Below, piece after piece: positions 16,262 through 25,416 of a stretch of 64,000 bases of DNA (position 1 is the stretch's first letter; each line of letters opens with the position of its first letter). Location of the stretch: contig NZ_JAIRDQ010000016.1 in the NCBI RefSeq assembly GCF_021458635.1, forward strand, positions 3,216 to 67,215, read 5' to 3'. This DNA is from Bradyrhizobium monzae. GTDB lineage: Bacteria > Pseudomonadota > Alphaproteobacteria > Rhizobiales > Xanthobacteraceae. The notes below the pieces were generated by a model. The model was given only the letters and a program-made list of their open reading frames with translations, did no database searches and was not told where the DNA came from. The translations under genes were made by a program, and so were the position numbers.

Positions 16262-19200
16262 TCATCGTGCGTGAAGATGGGCAGCGGCCAGGACGTTCGG
16301 GTCGCCCCAACCGACGTTCGGATAGTGAGTCGGGGGAGATGGGCCAAAGCTGTTTCCGCGGAAGCCGGCCGCAGCGAATTGATTCATCAGCGCTGCGAGA
16401 CGGTCGATCGCGCCCGCGTCTTGGGACAAGGCGACATTGGGGCTACCTGGCGAAGGCGCCGGCGGATCGGTCACCGTCATGGTCTTTGACGCCGATGTCG
16501 CGGTTTCGCCCGCAGTTGTGTTGCTTGCGGTCACCGTGAATGTCGCGACCGGATGGTCGGTGCCCGTATAGCTCGACGACAGCGTCAACTCGGTAAGCGG
16601 TCGGCCTGTCGTGGAGGAGCCCTCGGTAACGGTCCAGGTGTAGGTTCCGTCGGATTGGAGGCTGCTCGCGACGGTGTTTCCGGCCGGAGCCGTGATCGAC
16701 TCGTAGCTGGGCAGGCCGCTGATGCGCAGCGACAGTTGGTCGTCGGAATCGACGGGCGTCGCGGTGATGCCCAACGCGACGGATCCTCCGGCCTGCACCG
16801 TCAGCGAATTGCTGTTGATGGCCAGTGCCGGACTCTCGGCCACCCCGTCCTGATCCACCGTCAGTGCGGCCGCCCCAGCAGCCGTCCCGAACACTTGGAT
16901 GGGCGCCGCCGTCGCGGCGTCGTTGGGAGCGGTCAAGCCCAACGAAGCAGTGATCGTGCTCAGGAGATTGTCGTGATTGTAGGCGGTGCCGTAGTTGCCC
17001 GGGACCACGTTGGCGCCATACAACAGAGTTGGAATCGTGTTGGAAGCAGCCTCGGAGGTCGAATCGTCATTCTCGTCCCAGGTCACGACCAGCAGCGAAT
17101 TGTTGTTGACCGCCCATTGAGCATAGGCGCTCAGGTTTTGCTGAAGCCATGTATCGCCCTGGGCGATCGTCCCGCTGTGCATGTCGTCACTCACGCTGGG
17201 AATGACGAACGAGACGGTTGGCAGGCTGGAATAATTGCCGTTGGCAAAAAGCGCCGGGAAGCTGGTGAAATCCGTTTGAACCGTGCGTCCCTCCGGGAAT
17301 GAAACCCAGGGGTCATGGTTGTAGTCGCTGCCAATCCCGCCCTCGTCCACATAGCCCGTGAACGAGTAACCCCCGTTTTTCAGCACCGTGTACAGCGTTG
17401 GATCCGGAAGGCTGTAGGAATTGTCGTCGGTGGTGCCGAATGTCGAGCCGGCATAGAGGACAAAATAATTCGGTTGGCTCGGATGAGCCTCCGCCGTCAT
17501 GTTGGTGAGCGATGCGCCTCCGGCCATGAGGCTGTTGATGTAAGGTGCCTGGCTGTTGCCGGCGATCTGGTCATAGTTGTGGTTTTCTTCGACGACGACG
17601 ACGATGTGGCTGTACTTCGGTACGCCGGTGGTGGTCGTGGTCGGGTTGACCTGCAGGGTGCCGGCGGGATTGTAGTTGGCCGCACCGGCCAGGTTGGCCG
17701 CATTGCCGGCTCCGTCGCTGACGACGGCGCCGTTGAGGTTGAACGAAGAGATGGCGAGATCGGACGTGATCTGGCCTGCTGCCACCGTGTAGCGGAAGGT
17801 GAGTGCGGTGCTGCCCGAACCGCTCACGTAGCTCGCCGTGCCGCCATCGTTGAGCGCGAGCGTCGGCGTGCCGCTGGTGGTGTTGACTGTGACGGCCTCG
17901 CTGAGATTGACGGTCAAGGTGACGACCTGGCCGGTGCTCACACTGCCGCTGCCGTCGGTGATGCCGGTGCCGGTGGCGGCAATCGAGGCAATCGTCGGCG
18001 CCGTGGTGTCGATCTGCAGGATGCCGACCGGATTGGAGTTGGTGGCCCCCGTCAGGTTGGCAGCATTGCCGTTGCCACCGGTGATGGTTGCGCCGTTGAG
18101 GTTGAACGACGAGATGACGAGATCGGCGGTGTTCTGTCCTGCTGCCACCGTGTAGCTGAAGGTGAGCGCGGTGCTGCCCGAGCCACCGGTGTAGCTTGCC
18201 GTGCCGCCGTCGTTGAGGGTCAGCGACGGCGTGCCGCCGCTGGTGGTGACCGTCACGGAAGCGCTGAAGTTCACGGTCAGCGTGACGACCTTGCCAGCAT
18301 TGAGATCGCCGGCGCCGCCGGTGATGCCGGTGCCCGTGGCCGCGATCGAGGCAACCGTCGGTGCCGTCGGGTTGACCTGCAGGGTGCCGGCGGGATTGTA
18401 GTTGGTGGCGCCGGCCAGGTTGGCCGCATTGCCGGCTCCGTCGCTGACAACGGCGCCGTTGAGGTTGAACGAAGGGATGGCGAGATCGGCGGTGGTCTGG
18501 CCGGCGGCCACCGTGTAGCTGAAGGTGAGCGCAGCGCTGCCCGAGCCACCGGTGTAGGTCGCCGTGCCGCCGTCGTTGAGGCTGAGCGTCGGCGACCCGG
18601 CGCTGGTGTTGACCGTCACCGCCTCGCTGAGATTGACGGTCAAGGTGACGACCTGGCCGGTGCTCACGCTGCCGCTGCCGTTGGTGACGCCGGTGCCGGT
18701 GGCGGCAATCGAGGCGATCGTCGGCGCCGTCGTGTCGATCTGCAGGATGCCGGCGGGATTGGAGTTGGTCGCGCCCGTCAGGTTGGCAGCATTGCCGTTG
18801 CCACCGGTGATGGTTGCGCCGTTGAGGTTCAGCGCGGAGATGACGAGATCGGACGTGGTCTGGCCGGCAGCCACCGTGTAGCTGAAGGTGAGCGCGGTGC
18901 TACCCGAACCGCCCGTGTAGCTTGCCGTGCCGCCGTCGTTGAGGGTCAGCGACGGCGTGCCGCCGCTGGTGGTGACCGTCACGGCAGCGCTGAAGTTCAC
19001 GGTCAGCGTGACGACCTTGCCAGCGTTGAGATCGCCGGCGCCGCCGGTGATGCCGGTGCCCGTGGCCGCGATCGAGGCAACCGTCGGTACCGTCGGGTTG
19101 ACCTGCAGGGTCCCAGCCGGATTGTAGTTGGTGGCGCCGGCCAGGTTGGCCGTATTGCCGGCTCCGTCGCTGACAACGGCGCCGTTGAGGTTGAACGATG

Positions 19201-21142
19201 AGATGACGAGATCGGATGTAGTCTGGCCGGCGGCCACCGTATAGCCGAAGGTGAGCGCAGCGCTGCCCGAGCCACCGGTGTAAGTCGCCGTGCCGCCGTC
19301 GTTGAGGCCGAGCGTCGGCGAGCCGGCGCTGGTGTTGACCGTCACGGCCTCGCTGAGATTGACGGTCAAGGTGACGACCTGGCCGGCGCTCACGGTGCCG
19401 CTGCCGTTGGTGACGCCGGTGCCGGTCGCAACGATCGAGGCGATTGTGGGCGCCGTGGTGTCGATCTGCAGGATGCCGGCGGGATTGGAGTTGATCGCGC
19501 CCGTTAGATTGGCGGCGTTGCCGGTGCCATCGGTGACGGTCGCGCCGTTGAGGTTGAACGACGAGATGACGAGATCGGCGGTGTTCTGGCCTGCTGCCAC
19601 CGTGTAGCTGAAGGTGAGCGCAGTGCTCCCCGAGCCACCGGTGTAGCTCGCCGTGCCGCCATCGTTGAGGACGAGCGTCGGCGTACCGCCGCCGGTGTTG
19701 ACCGTCACGGCCGCGCTGAAGTTCACCGTCAGCGTGACGACCTTGCCAGCATTGAGATCGCCGGCGCCGTTGGTGATCCCGGTCCCGGAAGCCACGATCG
19801 AAGAAACCGCAGGTCCGGTCGCCGTTGAGTTCTGGATGGCAATCTTGGCGACCGATGTCTGCCACCAACCGCTGGCGACATACTCGTTCGAGATCCAGAA
19901 CGAGTACGGATTGTTCGGGTCGACGGTGGCCGATGAATTGACGCCCCAGCTCTGCACGCTGGCTCCATCGCCGGCGTTGAAGAATCCGGTGCTCGCCTGA
20001 TACAGGGTGGGGGCGCTGAACGAGCCCACGGGATCGCTGCCGCCCTGGAAGACATAGTAGTCCGCCGGATACATGTTCGGGCCGCTGGCGGTGAAGTTGA
20101 TGAGGACATCGCCTGCAGCGTCCACCGCGATCGATGGATTGAATGTCGCCACACCGGTGCCGATGACGGCGCCGGAGATGTCGCCTTGCGCCACGAGCGC
20201 GGGAGCGCTGGGATTGCTGACGTCGATCTTCAACCAATGGACCAGCGGCACGCTCGATCCGGTCGGCTTCATCTCGGCCACGGCGTAGAGAAAGCCGTTG
20301 GCATAGGCCATGCTGGCAATGCGATTATCGCCGGCATCGAGCAGGAGGCTGGTCCCCCGCTGCTGGGCGGTGTCGCTGCCGCCCTGGTCGATATTGCCGA
20401 GGTTGACAGTACCGGTTGCGCTGAACGTATTCGTGGCCTTGTCGTAGGTTTGCAGGGCAACGACGATCTGTCCTCCGCTGGAGAAATCGCTCGCGTAGTA
20501 GGTCTTGCCGTTGTTGCCGGATGCGACGGCGAAGATGCCCTGAGCCGACGGCATGACTTCGCTTGTGGTCACGCTCAACGCGCCGCCTCCATAGATGCCG
20601 CCGCCCGCGCCTGCCTTATCGCCGATGATCCAGTTTTCCGTCCCGGCGTAACCGGACACGTTGGTATTATACTGTGCAGCCGAGATGTAGACGTTCGAAC
20701 CGTCGACCGCCAACATCGGCCGATCAGAGACGGTCGACTGACCGTTGATCGTGACGGTCGTATTGAGCTGCGAGAAGGTCCAGCCATCGTTCGGATTGGA
20801 GTCCTTCGAGACCGCAACATCGATGTCGGCAGTGGCGCCATCAGGCGCCAGGTACTGCATGATCACGACGAAGCGTTGATTGACGCCGTCGTATACGACG
20901 CTCTGATCATAGAGGCCGCCGGTCGGCGATAGCGGCGAGAAGAAGCTGTAGACCGACTGCACGGTTGGCGATCCGCCGGTCAGGTTCGTCCACTCGATCT
21001 GCGCCCCCTCGATCATCACGGCGTAATTTGGCCCGATGGCGAGGCCGCTATCCGGGGGATAAGTGCTGGTGTCCAATGGCCCGGAGAACGATGTCTGGAT
21101 CTGAGAGGAAAAGCTCACGTTCCTGCTCCCACTGTCCAACAT
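16262..21142 (-). CDS. giant repeat-containing secreted phosphoesterase (acid-phosphatase-like)
   Basis: 1626 residues. About 1-440: beta-rich domain of unknown type, propeller-like (repeated GPNYAV, PMLAVDGSNVYISA, PSIAVDAAGDVLINF). About 440-1167: six Ig-like repeats of 121 residues (VVTLTVNFSAAVTV, LNDGGTASYTGGSGS, TFSYTVAAGQ). About 1173-1425: PF04185-type phosphoesterase with IVVVVEENHNYDQ, EAHPSQPNYFVLYAG and VVTWDENDDS, giving the metal ligands and a phosphoesterase core like AcpA/phospholipase C. About 1450-1570: cadherin-like domain. There is no N-terminal signal peptide, so type I-like secretion through a C-terminal signal is likely. The ribosome site at the chosen start is weak. 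Confidence 0.85.
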   Translation of the reverse strand: MLDSGSRNVSFSSQIQTSFSGPLDTSTYPPDSGLAIGPNYAVMIEGAQIEWTNLTGGSPTVQSVYSFFSPLSPTGGLYDQSVVYDGVNQRFVVIMQYLAPDGATADIDVAVSKDSNPNDGWTFSQLNTTVTINGQSTVSDRPMLAVDGSNVYISAAQYNTNVSGYAGTENWIIGDKAGAGGGIYGGGALSVTTSEVMPSAQGIFAVASGNNGKTYYASDFSSGGQIVVALQTYDKATNTFSATGTVNLGNIDQGGSDTAQQRGTSLLLDAGDNRIASMAYANGFLYAVAEMKPTGSSVPLVHWLKIDVSNPSAPALVAQGDISGAVIGTGVATFNPSIAVDAAGDVLINFTASGPNMYPADYYVFQGGSDPVGSFSAPTLYQASTGFFNAGDGASVQSWGVNSSATVDPNNPYSFWISNEYVASGWWQTSVAKIAIQNSTATGPAVSSIVASGTGITNGAGDLNAGKVVTLTVNFSAAVTVNTGGGTPTLVLNDGGTASYTGGSGSTALTFSYTVAAGQNTADLVISSFNLNGATVTDGTGNAANLTGAINSNPAGILQIDTTAPTIASIVATGTGVTNGSGTVSAGQVVTLTVNLSEAVTVNTSAGSPTLGLNDGGTATYTGGSGSAALTFGYTVAAGQTTSDLVISSFNLNGAVVSDGAGNTANLAGATNYNPAGTLQVNPTVPTVASIAATGTGITGGAGDLNAGKVVTLTVNFSAAVTVTTSGGTPSLTLNDGGTASYTGGSGSTALTFSYTVAAGQTTSDLVISALNLNGATITGGNGNAANLTGATNSNPAGILQIDTTAPTIASIAATGTGVTNGSGSVSTGQVVTLTVNLSEAVTVNTSAGSPTLSLNDGGTATYTGGSGSAALTFSYTVAAGQTTADLAIPSFNLNGAVVSDGAGNAANLAGATNYNPAGTLQVNPTAPTVASIAATGTGITGGAGDLNAGKVVTLTVNFSASVTVTTSGGTPSLTLNDGGTASYTGGSGSTALTFSYTVAAGQNTADLVISSFNLNGATITGGNGNAANLTGATNSNPVGILQIDTTAPTIASIAATGTGITDGSGSVSTGQVVTLTVNLSEAVTVNTTSGTPTLALNDGGTASYVSGSGSTALTFRYTVAAGQITSDLAISSFNLNGAVVSDGAGNAANLAGAANYNPAGTLQVNPTTTTTGVPKYSHIVVVVEENHNYDQIAGNSQAPYINSLMAGGASLTNMTAEAHPSQPNYFVLYAGSTFGTTDDNSYSLPDPTLYTVLKNGGYSFTGYVDEGGIGSDYNHDPWVSFPEGRTVQTDFTSFPALFANGNYSSLPTVSFVIPSVSDDMHSGTIAQGDTWLQQNLSAYAQWAVNNNSLLVVTWDENDDSTSEAASNTIPTLLYGANVVPGNYGTAYNHDNLLSTITASLGLTAPNDAATAAPIQVFGTAAGAAALTVDQDGVAESPALAINSNSLTVQAGGSVALGITATPVDSDDQLSLRISGLPSYESITAPAGNTVASSLQSDGTYTWTVTEGSSTTGRPLTELTLSSSYTGTDHPVATFTVTASNTTAGETATSASKTMTVTDPPAPSPGSPNVALSQDAGAIDRLAALMNQFAAAGFRGNSFGPSPPTHYPNVGWGDPNVLAAAHLHAR
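17640..19817 (-). repeat. six tandem 363-bp repeats in alternating A/B types
   Basis: Coding repeats of exactly 363 bp (121 codons). In protein order they alternate B-A-B-A-B-A: B units carry GDLNAGKVVTLTVNFSAAV and NLTGA-NSNP; A units carry GQVVTLTVNLSEAVTV and NLAGA-NYNP. The higher-order unit is therefore 726 bp. Homologous positions recur at 17838, 18201, 18564, 18927, 19290 and 19653. Nucleotide similarity between copies of the same type is very high. Confidence 0.9.
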
Positions 21143-21504
21143 TTCATTGAGGCTGAGGTGTCGACGTCTACATCAGGCTTTGCAACGAACGTTGTCCTCG
21201 CACAACGAATGCCCATGTCGGTCGCAAGACAAATGATCTTGCCAGCCGTGGCGCTAATGTCCGACGGACCCTAGATATTGGACAATGTCTCGCGGAGGAT
21301 TTGTAGCAGCACGGCGAACCATTCGGTGGTCTCAATGGGGGTACCCCCGACCGGATCCGAGTGTCCGCTGAACGCCAACCTTGTCGCGCCTGGATCTCTC
21401 GTCGTCCAGAGCAGAAAAGCTGCACGACGGGGCTGAGCGTGCGGGGGCGACCTAAATTGGATTTCAGGGGGAGACGCGGCGCCCGCTCGGGAGTACGCTG
21501 CACG
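21143..21504. other. 362-bp intergenic region, no assigned elements
   Basis: Lies between the start of the giant phosphoesterase gene (minus) and a small plus-strand gene, so it should hold two divergent promoters. I see no clear promoter boxes, strong hairpin or conserved gene. Short reading frames on both strands have low-complexity Arg-rich translations and look spurious. Confidence 0.5.
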
Positions 21505-21786
21505 ATGGTCGCAATGCAGCTCAAGCACCTTGCGGAACCGTGTTCTCAGCGAGCCAGGATCGTGACCGCCATCGCCCCGCTGCTTCAAAGCGCTGGTCTG
21601 CAACCGGAAGGGATAAGCTGTGCCACAGCGGCTTACGAACAAGCGCTGCATACGCTCTGCGTAAAAGATCGCGATGATCCTCTAGCCGAAGCGGTCGCGA
21701 GGAAAGTCATAGAAATCGTGCAAACAGGCATGATTGACCCTGCACAGATAGCAGCTCGCGCACTTGAAGAGATCGGGGTGCGGTAA
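21505..21786 (+). CDS. conserved-looking small hypothetical protein
   Basis: 93 residues from the ATG at 21505 (or 90 from 21514). The translation is balanced and helical: LAEPCSQRARIVTAIAPLLQ, a Cys/Ala segment, LAEAVARKVIEIVQTG, then MIDPAQIAARALEEIGVR. The last motif is one I recall from small uncharacterised Bradyrhizobium proteins, but I cannot verify it. A longer in-frame start at 21361 gives an Arg-rich, unlikely N-terminus. No function is predicted and there are no clear partners. Confidence 0.6.
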   Translation: MVAMQLKHLAEPCSQRARIVTAIAPLLQSAGLQPEGISCATAAYEQALHTLCVKDRDDPLAEAVARKVIEIVQTGMIDPAQIAARALEEIGVR

Positions 21787-21924
21787 GGCCCGGCTTCCGA
21801 CCCAATTCCAGATATCTCAACGAACTCAGAGCTTTTCGAGATCAATTCGACGGGCCAGCGGCCCCGTCTACGAGCCCTTGCCCAGCCTCGACGGGCGAAA
21901 CACCCGAATCCTGGGTCAAGACGC

Positions 21925-22420
21925 CTCGTCAAAAATATTCCACTTTACCGAAATTCGGAAATGGCGTATGTTTCGTTCACCCCGGCCCAAGGAAGAGGGG
22001 CGTATCGCGATCGTCACGAACGCGGGCCGGACGGCGGTGGGCGCGGGTCATATCGGCGCGAAGGGTTTTGCAGGGCGGGCAACCGTGAGTGAAACGTCGC
22101 GCGCACGACCGGTGTGATCTGCGTACGGCAAAATCGTGTGGTCCTGGCGCCCGGAGTCTGTGCGCCAAGTCTCGTGGTGATGCGTGTGGCCCGACCGGGT
22201 TCGCGCATCAGTCATCTGCGAGGCGACGGGGGCAATAGTGCATCGCTCCCCGGGGAGATCACGACGTAAGCCGTCAAATCACTGCGCAGGGAAGGCCGGA
22301 TGTTCAGGCTTCACCTGTATGCCGCTGTGCAGATTTTCCATCTGCTACCTTGCACAGTGGACCGCGGGTGCCAGCCGGCACCCGGTCTTCCCTGCGCCCT
22401 CTTTCAATGGAGGGTGAAGC
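21925..22420. repeat. Bradyrhizobium-type long intergenic repeat
   Basis: From memory, the block around CCCAAGGAAGAGGGGCGTAT, GGCAAAATCGTGTGGTCCTG, GGGGAGATCACGACGTAAGC and GCACCCGGTCTTCCCTGCGC recurs many times between genes in Bradyrhizobium genomes. It contains an inverted repeat, CGCAGGGAAG at 22285-22294 and CTTCCCTGCG at 22387-22396, that encloses a Cys-codon-rich core. Boundaries are approximate. Its origin and function are unknown to me. Confidence 0.55.
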
Positions 22421-22516
22421 GACGACGCAAAGCTCGGGCGAAATGCGCCGCGAGAGGGCGAAGGTGTGTCTGCGATGGAGATGCGAATTGAGAAGCGGCG
22501 CGATCACTCCACACTC

Positions 22517-22605
22517 CGTCATTGCGAGGAGCTCTTGCGACGAAGCAATCCAGACTTGATCTTCGCGGAGAGATTCTGGATTGCTTCGCTTCGCTCGCAA
22601 TGACG
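22517..22605. repeat. palindromic intergenic element (RIP/REP-like)
   Basis: Arms CGTCATTGCGAGGAGC...AAGCAATCCAGA (22517-22554) and TCTGGATTGCTTCG...TCGCAATGACG (22575-22605) form a long imperfect inverted repeat with a 20-bp loop. The TCATTGCGAG/CTCGCAATGA ends are typical of dispersed palindromes in Rhizobiales. Confidence 0.75.
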
Positions 22606-22655
22606 AACTTCGGGGGGACGTCTGCACTCTGACCGAGACATTACCCCAGACATGA

Positions 22656-22684
22656 GAAAGCGCCCGTGGGGGGCGGGCGCTTTC
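22656..22684 (-). terminator. strong hairpin downstream of the 66-residue gene
   Basis: GAAAGCGCCCG (22656-22666) pairs perfectly with CGGGCGCTTTC (22674-22684) across a 7-nt loop: an 11-bp stem. It lies about 95 bp after the minus-strand stop at 22780. There is no long T-run, so termination is likely but not certain. Confidence 0.55.
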
Positions 22685-22779
22685 TGTAGTCGACTTGGGG
22701 TTGGGGTCGTCTACATATCCACGTGGCGACTTTGGGGGGCTGGTAAAGAGCCGCGTGAATTCCTGAAACTCAAATCTCC

Positions 22780-22980
22780 TTAGCGAACGAGCGATGCGTT
22801 CGAGCTGGTGATCACAACCGGCTTGCCGGCCTTGATGACGCGGGCGGTCTGGGTCAATCCGTCGTCCGAACCCGTGCGAGCGCTGATGCCGAAACCTGCC
22901 ACCGCGATCCCTGCGACGAGGGCTACGGCCACGATCTTCAGATGTGTCGAGCGGTCTGCGCTGTAAATCGAGTGGTTCAT
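22780..22980 (-). CDS. small membrane-anchored hypothetical protein
   Basis: 66 residues from the ATG at 22980, which has GGAG upstream. A polar start (MNHSIYSADRSTHLK) is followed by one hydrophobic segment (IVAVALVAGIAVAGFGISA, about 16-35), then a polar tail with VIKAGKPVVITSSNASLVR. It could be an anchored or cleaved small exported protein. I recall near-identical small proteins in Bradyrhizobium genomes but know no function. It lies in a repeat-rich region with no functional partner; the next upstream gene in the same direction is flhA. Confidence 0.65.
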   Translation of the reverse strand: MNHSIYSADRSTHLKIVAVALVAGIAVAGFGISARTGSDDGLTQTARVIKAGKPVVITSSNASLVR

Positions 22981-23274
22981 GGAAGGCTCCTGCCGCCATC
23001 TACCCGAAGTAGTCGCCACCTTTGTTGGGCGGGTTCATGCTTCCGGTGCCCAACAACCTAGTATTGGGGGGATTCGTTCCCAAGGGGCCATCACAAGAGC
23101 GTGATACGACGTGAGAAACCGCGACCAAAAATGAGCCTTGATCGTTCAATTTCGTAATTATTTCAATATGGTAATGTGCTCGGAAGGCGTCTTATCCGCA
23201 TTTGGTCGACCAGGCGCCAGAAACTCAAAAACCAGTTGCCTGTGGCGAAAAAACACACGGCTTCTTAAGGCAAA

Positions 23275-25416
23275 TCAGATGCTTCCGACTGTTTTCAGCC
23301 TCGCCCTAGGGTGGATTTCCGCCTGCGACAGCACGGTCGTCTGGGCCCGGAACCGCTCGACCAGGGAGCGGACGAAGGGACGAATTGCCGCAGAGGTCAC
23401 CAGCACTGGCGCCTCGCCTTCGCGGGCGGCGCGCTCGAAGGCCTCGCGCACGCCGGTCATGAACTCCGACAGTTTCGAGGGTTGCATCGCGAGGCTGCGC
23501 TCCTCGCCCTGGCCGACGATGGATTCGGCAAACGCCTGCTCCCACCGTGCCGACAGCGCGATCAGGGGCAGGTAGCCGTTGTAGGACGTATTCTGCGCGC
23601 AGATCTGCCGCGCCAGGCGAGCGCGGACATGCTCGACCATGGTCGCGGGATTGCGCGAGAAGGCGAGCGAGTCGGCGATGCCTTCGAGGATGGTCGAGAG
23701 GTCGCGGATCGAGATACGCTCGGCGAGCAGCAGCTGGAGCACGCGCTGGATACCGGAGACCGTGACCTGTCCGGGCACGATGTCCTTGACCAGCTCGCTC
23801 TGCTCCTTCGGCAGCTCCTTGAGCAGCTTCTGCACCTCGCCATAGGACAGCAGGTCCGACATGTTGGCCTTGAGCAGCTCGGTGAGATGGGTCGAGAGCA
23901 CGGTCGCGGCGTCGACGACGGTGTAGCCCTTGAGCGAAGCCTCTTCCTTGAGGCTGGCGTCGACCCAGGTCGCGGGCAGGCCGAAGGTCGGCTCGGTGGT
24001 GTGGATGCCGGGCACCTGCACCTGGCTGCCGCCGGGGTCCATGACCATGAACTGGTTCGGCCAGATCTTGCCGGTGCCGGCGTCGACCTCCTTGATCTTG
24101 ATGATGTAGGTGTTGGCTTCGAGCTGGACGTTGTCGAGGATGCGCACTGCCGGCATCACAAAACCCATCTCGATCGCGAGCGAGCGGCGCAGCGCCTTGA
24201 TCTGCTCGGTGAGGCGGTCGGTGCCGTCAGGACCGTTGACGAGCGGCAAGAGCGCATAGCCGAGCTCGATCTTGAGGTCGTCGATCTTGAGCGCCGCCGA
24301 GATCGGCTCCTCGGCCGCAGCGGCGCCGGGGGCACCCGGCGTTCCCGGCGCGAGCGCGGCGTTGGCGGCGGCCTCCGCTTTGGTGGCCGCGCGATTGCGT
24401 TTGCGCGCGTGCCAGGCGAGCGCGCCGGCGCCGGCACCGAGTGCGAGAAAGGGGATCGTCGGAATGCCCGGCAGCGCCGCCAGCACCAGCATCACCGCCG
24501 AGGACATCGCCAGCGCCTGCGGATAGCCGGAGAATTGCTTCATCAGCGCCTTGTCGGCGGCGCCCGAGACGCCGGCCTTGGAGACGAGCAGGCCCGCCGC
24601 GGTCGAGACGATCAGCGCCGGCACCTGGGTAACGAGGCCGTCACCGACCGTCAGCAGCGTGTAGCTGCGCCCCGCGTCGGCAAAGGAGAGGCCCTGCTGC
24701 GCCACGCCGATGATCATGCCGCCGACGACGTTGATGAAGACGATCAGGAGGCCCGCGATGGCGTCGCCGCGGACGAATTTGGAGGCACCGTCCATGGCGC
24801 CGAAGAAGCCGCTCTCGTCCTCCAGCTCCTTGCGCCGATGCTTGGCGACCTTCTCGTCGATCAGGCCGGCGGACAGGTCGGCGTCGATCGCCATCTGCTT
24901 GCCGGGCATGGCGTCGAGGTGGAAGCGCGCGGCGACTTCGGCGATACGGCCCGAACCCTTGGTGATGACGACGAAATTGACGATGATCAGGATGGCGAAG
25001 ACGATGATGCCGATGACGAAATTGCCGCCCATCACGAAGCTGCCGAAGGCTTCGATGACGTGACCGGCGGCATCCGTGCCCTCGTGCCCGTGCGACAGGA
25101 TCAGGCGGGTCGAGGCCATGTTGAGCGACAGCCGCAGCATGGTCGAGATCAGCAGGACGGTCGGGAAGGCGGAGAATTCCAGCGGCGTCTGGATGAACAG
25201 CGACGTCATCAGGATCAGGATCGACAGCGTGATCGAGATCGCCAGGAACAGGTCCAGCACGATCGCCGGCAGCGGCAGGATCAGCACCACAAGGATCGTG
25301 AGGATGCCGAGCGCGAGCGCGATGTCGCCGCGCTTGAGGATGGTGACGACCTCGGAAAGGGAGGGGAGGCCGGGCTTTGCGCTGCCTACGCCTTGTCCCG
25401 CGGTGACGTCGACCAT
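23275..25416 (-). CDS. flhA: flagellar export gate protein FlhA
   Basis: 713 residues, typical of FlhA. The N-terminal half has about eight membrane helices (within about 30-330) and the cytoplasmic FHIPEP signature region (RIAEVAARFHLDAMPGKQMAIDADLSAGLID) near 150. The C-terminal cytoplasmic domain, about 380-713, forms the nonameric export ring that docks chaperone-substrate complexes. I placed the start at ATG 25416; the 50 codons upstream in frame are Arg-rich and unlike the family. It belongs to the same flagellar machine as FliI and FliJ but is about 12 kb away, with non-flagellar genes between. Confidence 0.95.
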   Translation of the reverse strand: MVDVTAGQGVGSAKPGLPSLSEVVTILKRGDIALALGILTILVVLILPLPAIVLDLFLAISITLSILILMTSLFIQTPLEFSAFPTVLLISTMLRLSLNMASTRLILSHGHEGTDAAGHVIEAFGSFVMGGNFVIGIIVFAILIIVNFVVITKGSGRIAEVAARFHLDAMPGKQMAIDADLSAGLIDEKVAKHRRKELEDESGFFGAMDGASKFVRGDAIAGLLIVFINVVGGMIIGVAQQGLSFADAGRSYTLLTVGDGLVTQVPALIVSTAAGLLVSKAGVSGAADKALMKQFSGYPQALAMSSAVMLVLAALPGIPTIPFLALGAGAGALAWHARKRNRAATKAEAAANAALAPGTPGAPGAAAAEEPISAALKIDDLKIELGYALLPLVNGPDGTDRLTEQIKALRRSLAIEMGFVMPAVRILDNVQLEANTYIIKIKEVDAGTGKIWPNQFMVMDPGGSQVQVPGIHTTEPTFGLPATWVDASLKEEASLKGYTVVDAATVLSTHLTELLKANMSDLLSYGEVQKLLKELPKEQSELVKDIVPGQVTVSGIQRVLQLLLAERISIRDLSTILEGIADSLAFSRNPATMVEHVRARLARQICAQNTSYNGYLPLIALSARWEQAFAESIVGQGEERSLAMQPSKLSEFMTGVREAFERAAREGEAPVLVTSAAIRPFVRSLVERFRAQTTVLSQAEIHPRARLKTVGSI

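Larger units (their letters stand above)
21787..22779. other. 993-bp non-coding region made of interspersed repeats
   Basis: No convincing gene. It contains a long dispersed-repeat-like block (about 21925-22420), a palindromic element (22517-22605) and a hairpin (22656-22684). The short reading frames inside have Arg-rich or shuffled translations. Confidence 0.6.

Noticed and set aside
17315..19201. A 628-codon plus-strand open frame through the phosphoesterase repeats
   Set aside because: It is antisense to the repeat region. Its translation is low-complexity (GAGGD, RRRAAGGD, VEVERRD repeats), mirrors the 363-bp DNA repeats, and matches no family.
17640..19817. CRISPR-like array
   Set aside because: The repeats are 363 bp, tandem and in frame within a gene, with no unique spacers and no cas genes.
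21271..21651. 126-codon minus-strand frame in the gap upstream of the giant gene
   Set aside because: It overlaps the better small plus-strand gene, and its translation is Arg/Pro-rich with no recognisable pattern.
22304..22999. 231-codon minus-strand frame through the repeat region
   Set aside because: It runs through the intergenic repeats and the palindrome and overlaps the 66-residue gene in another frame; its composition is shuffled.
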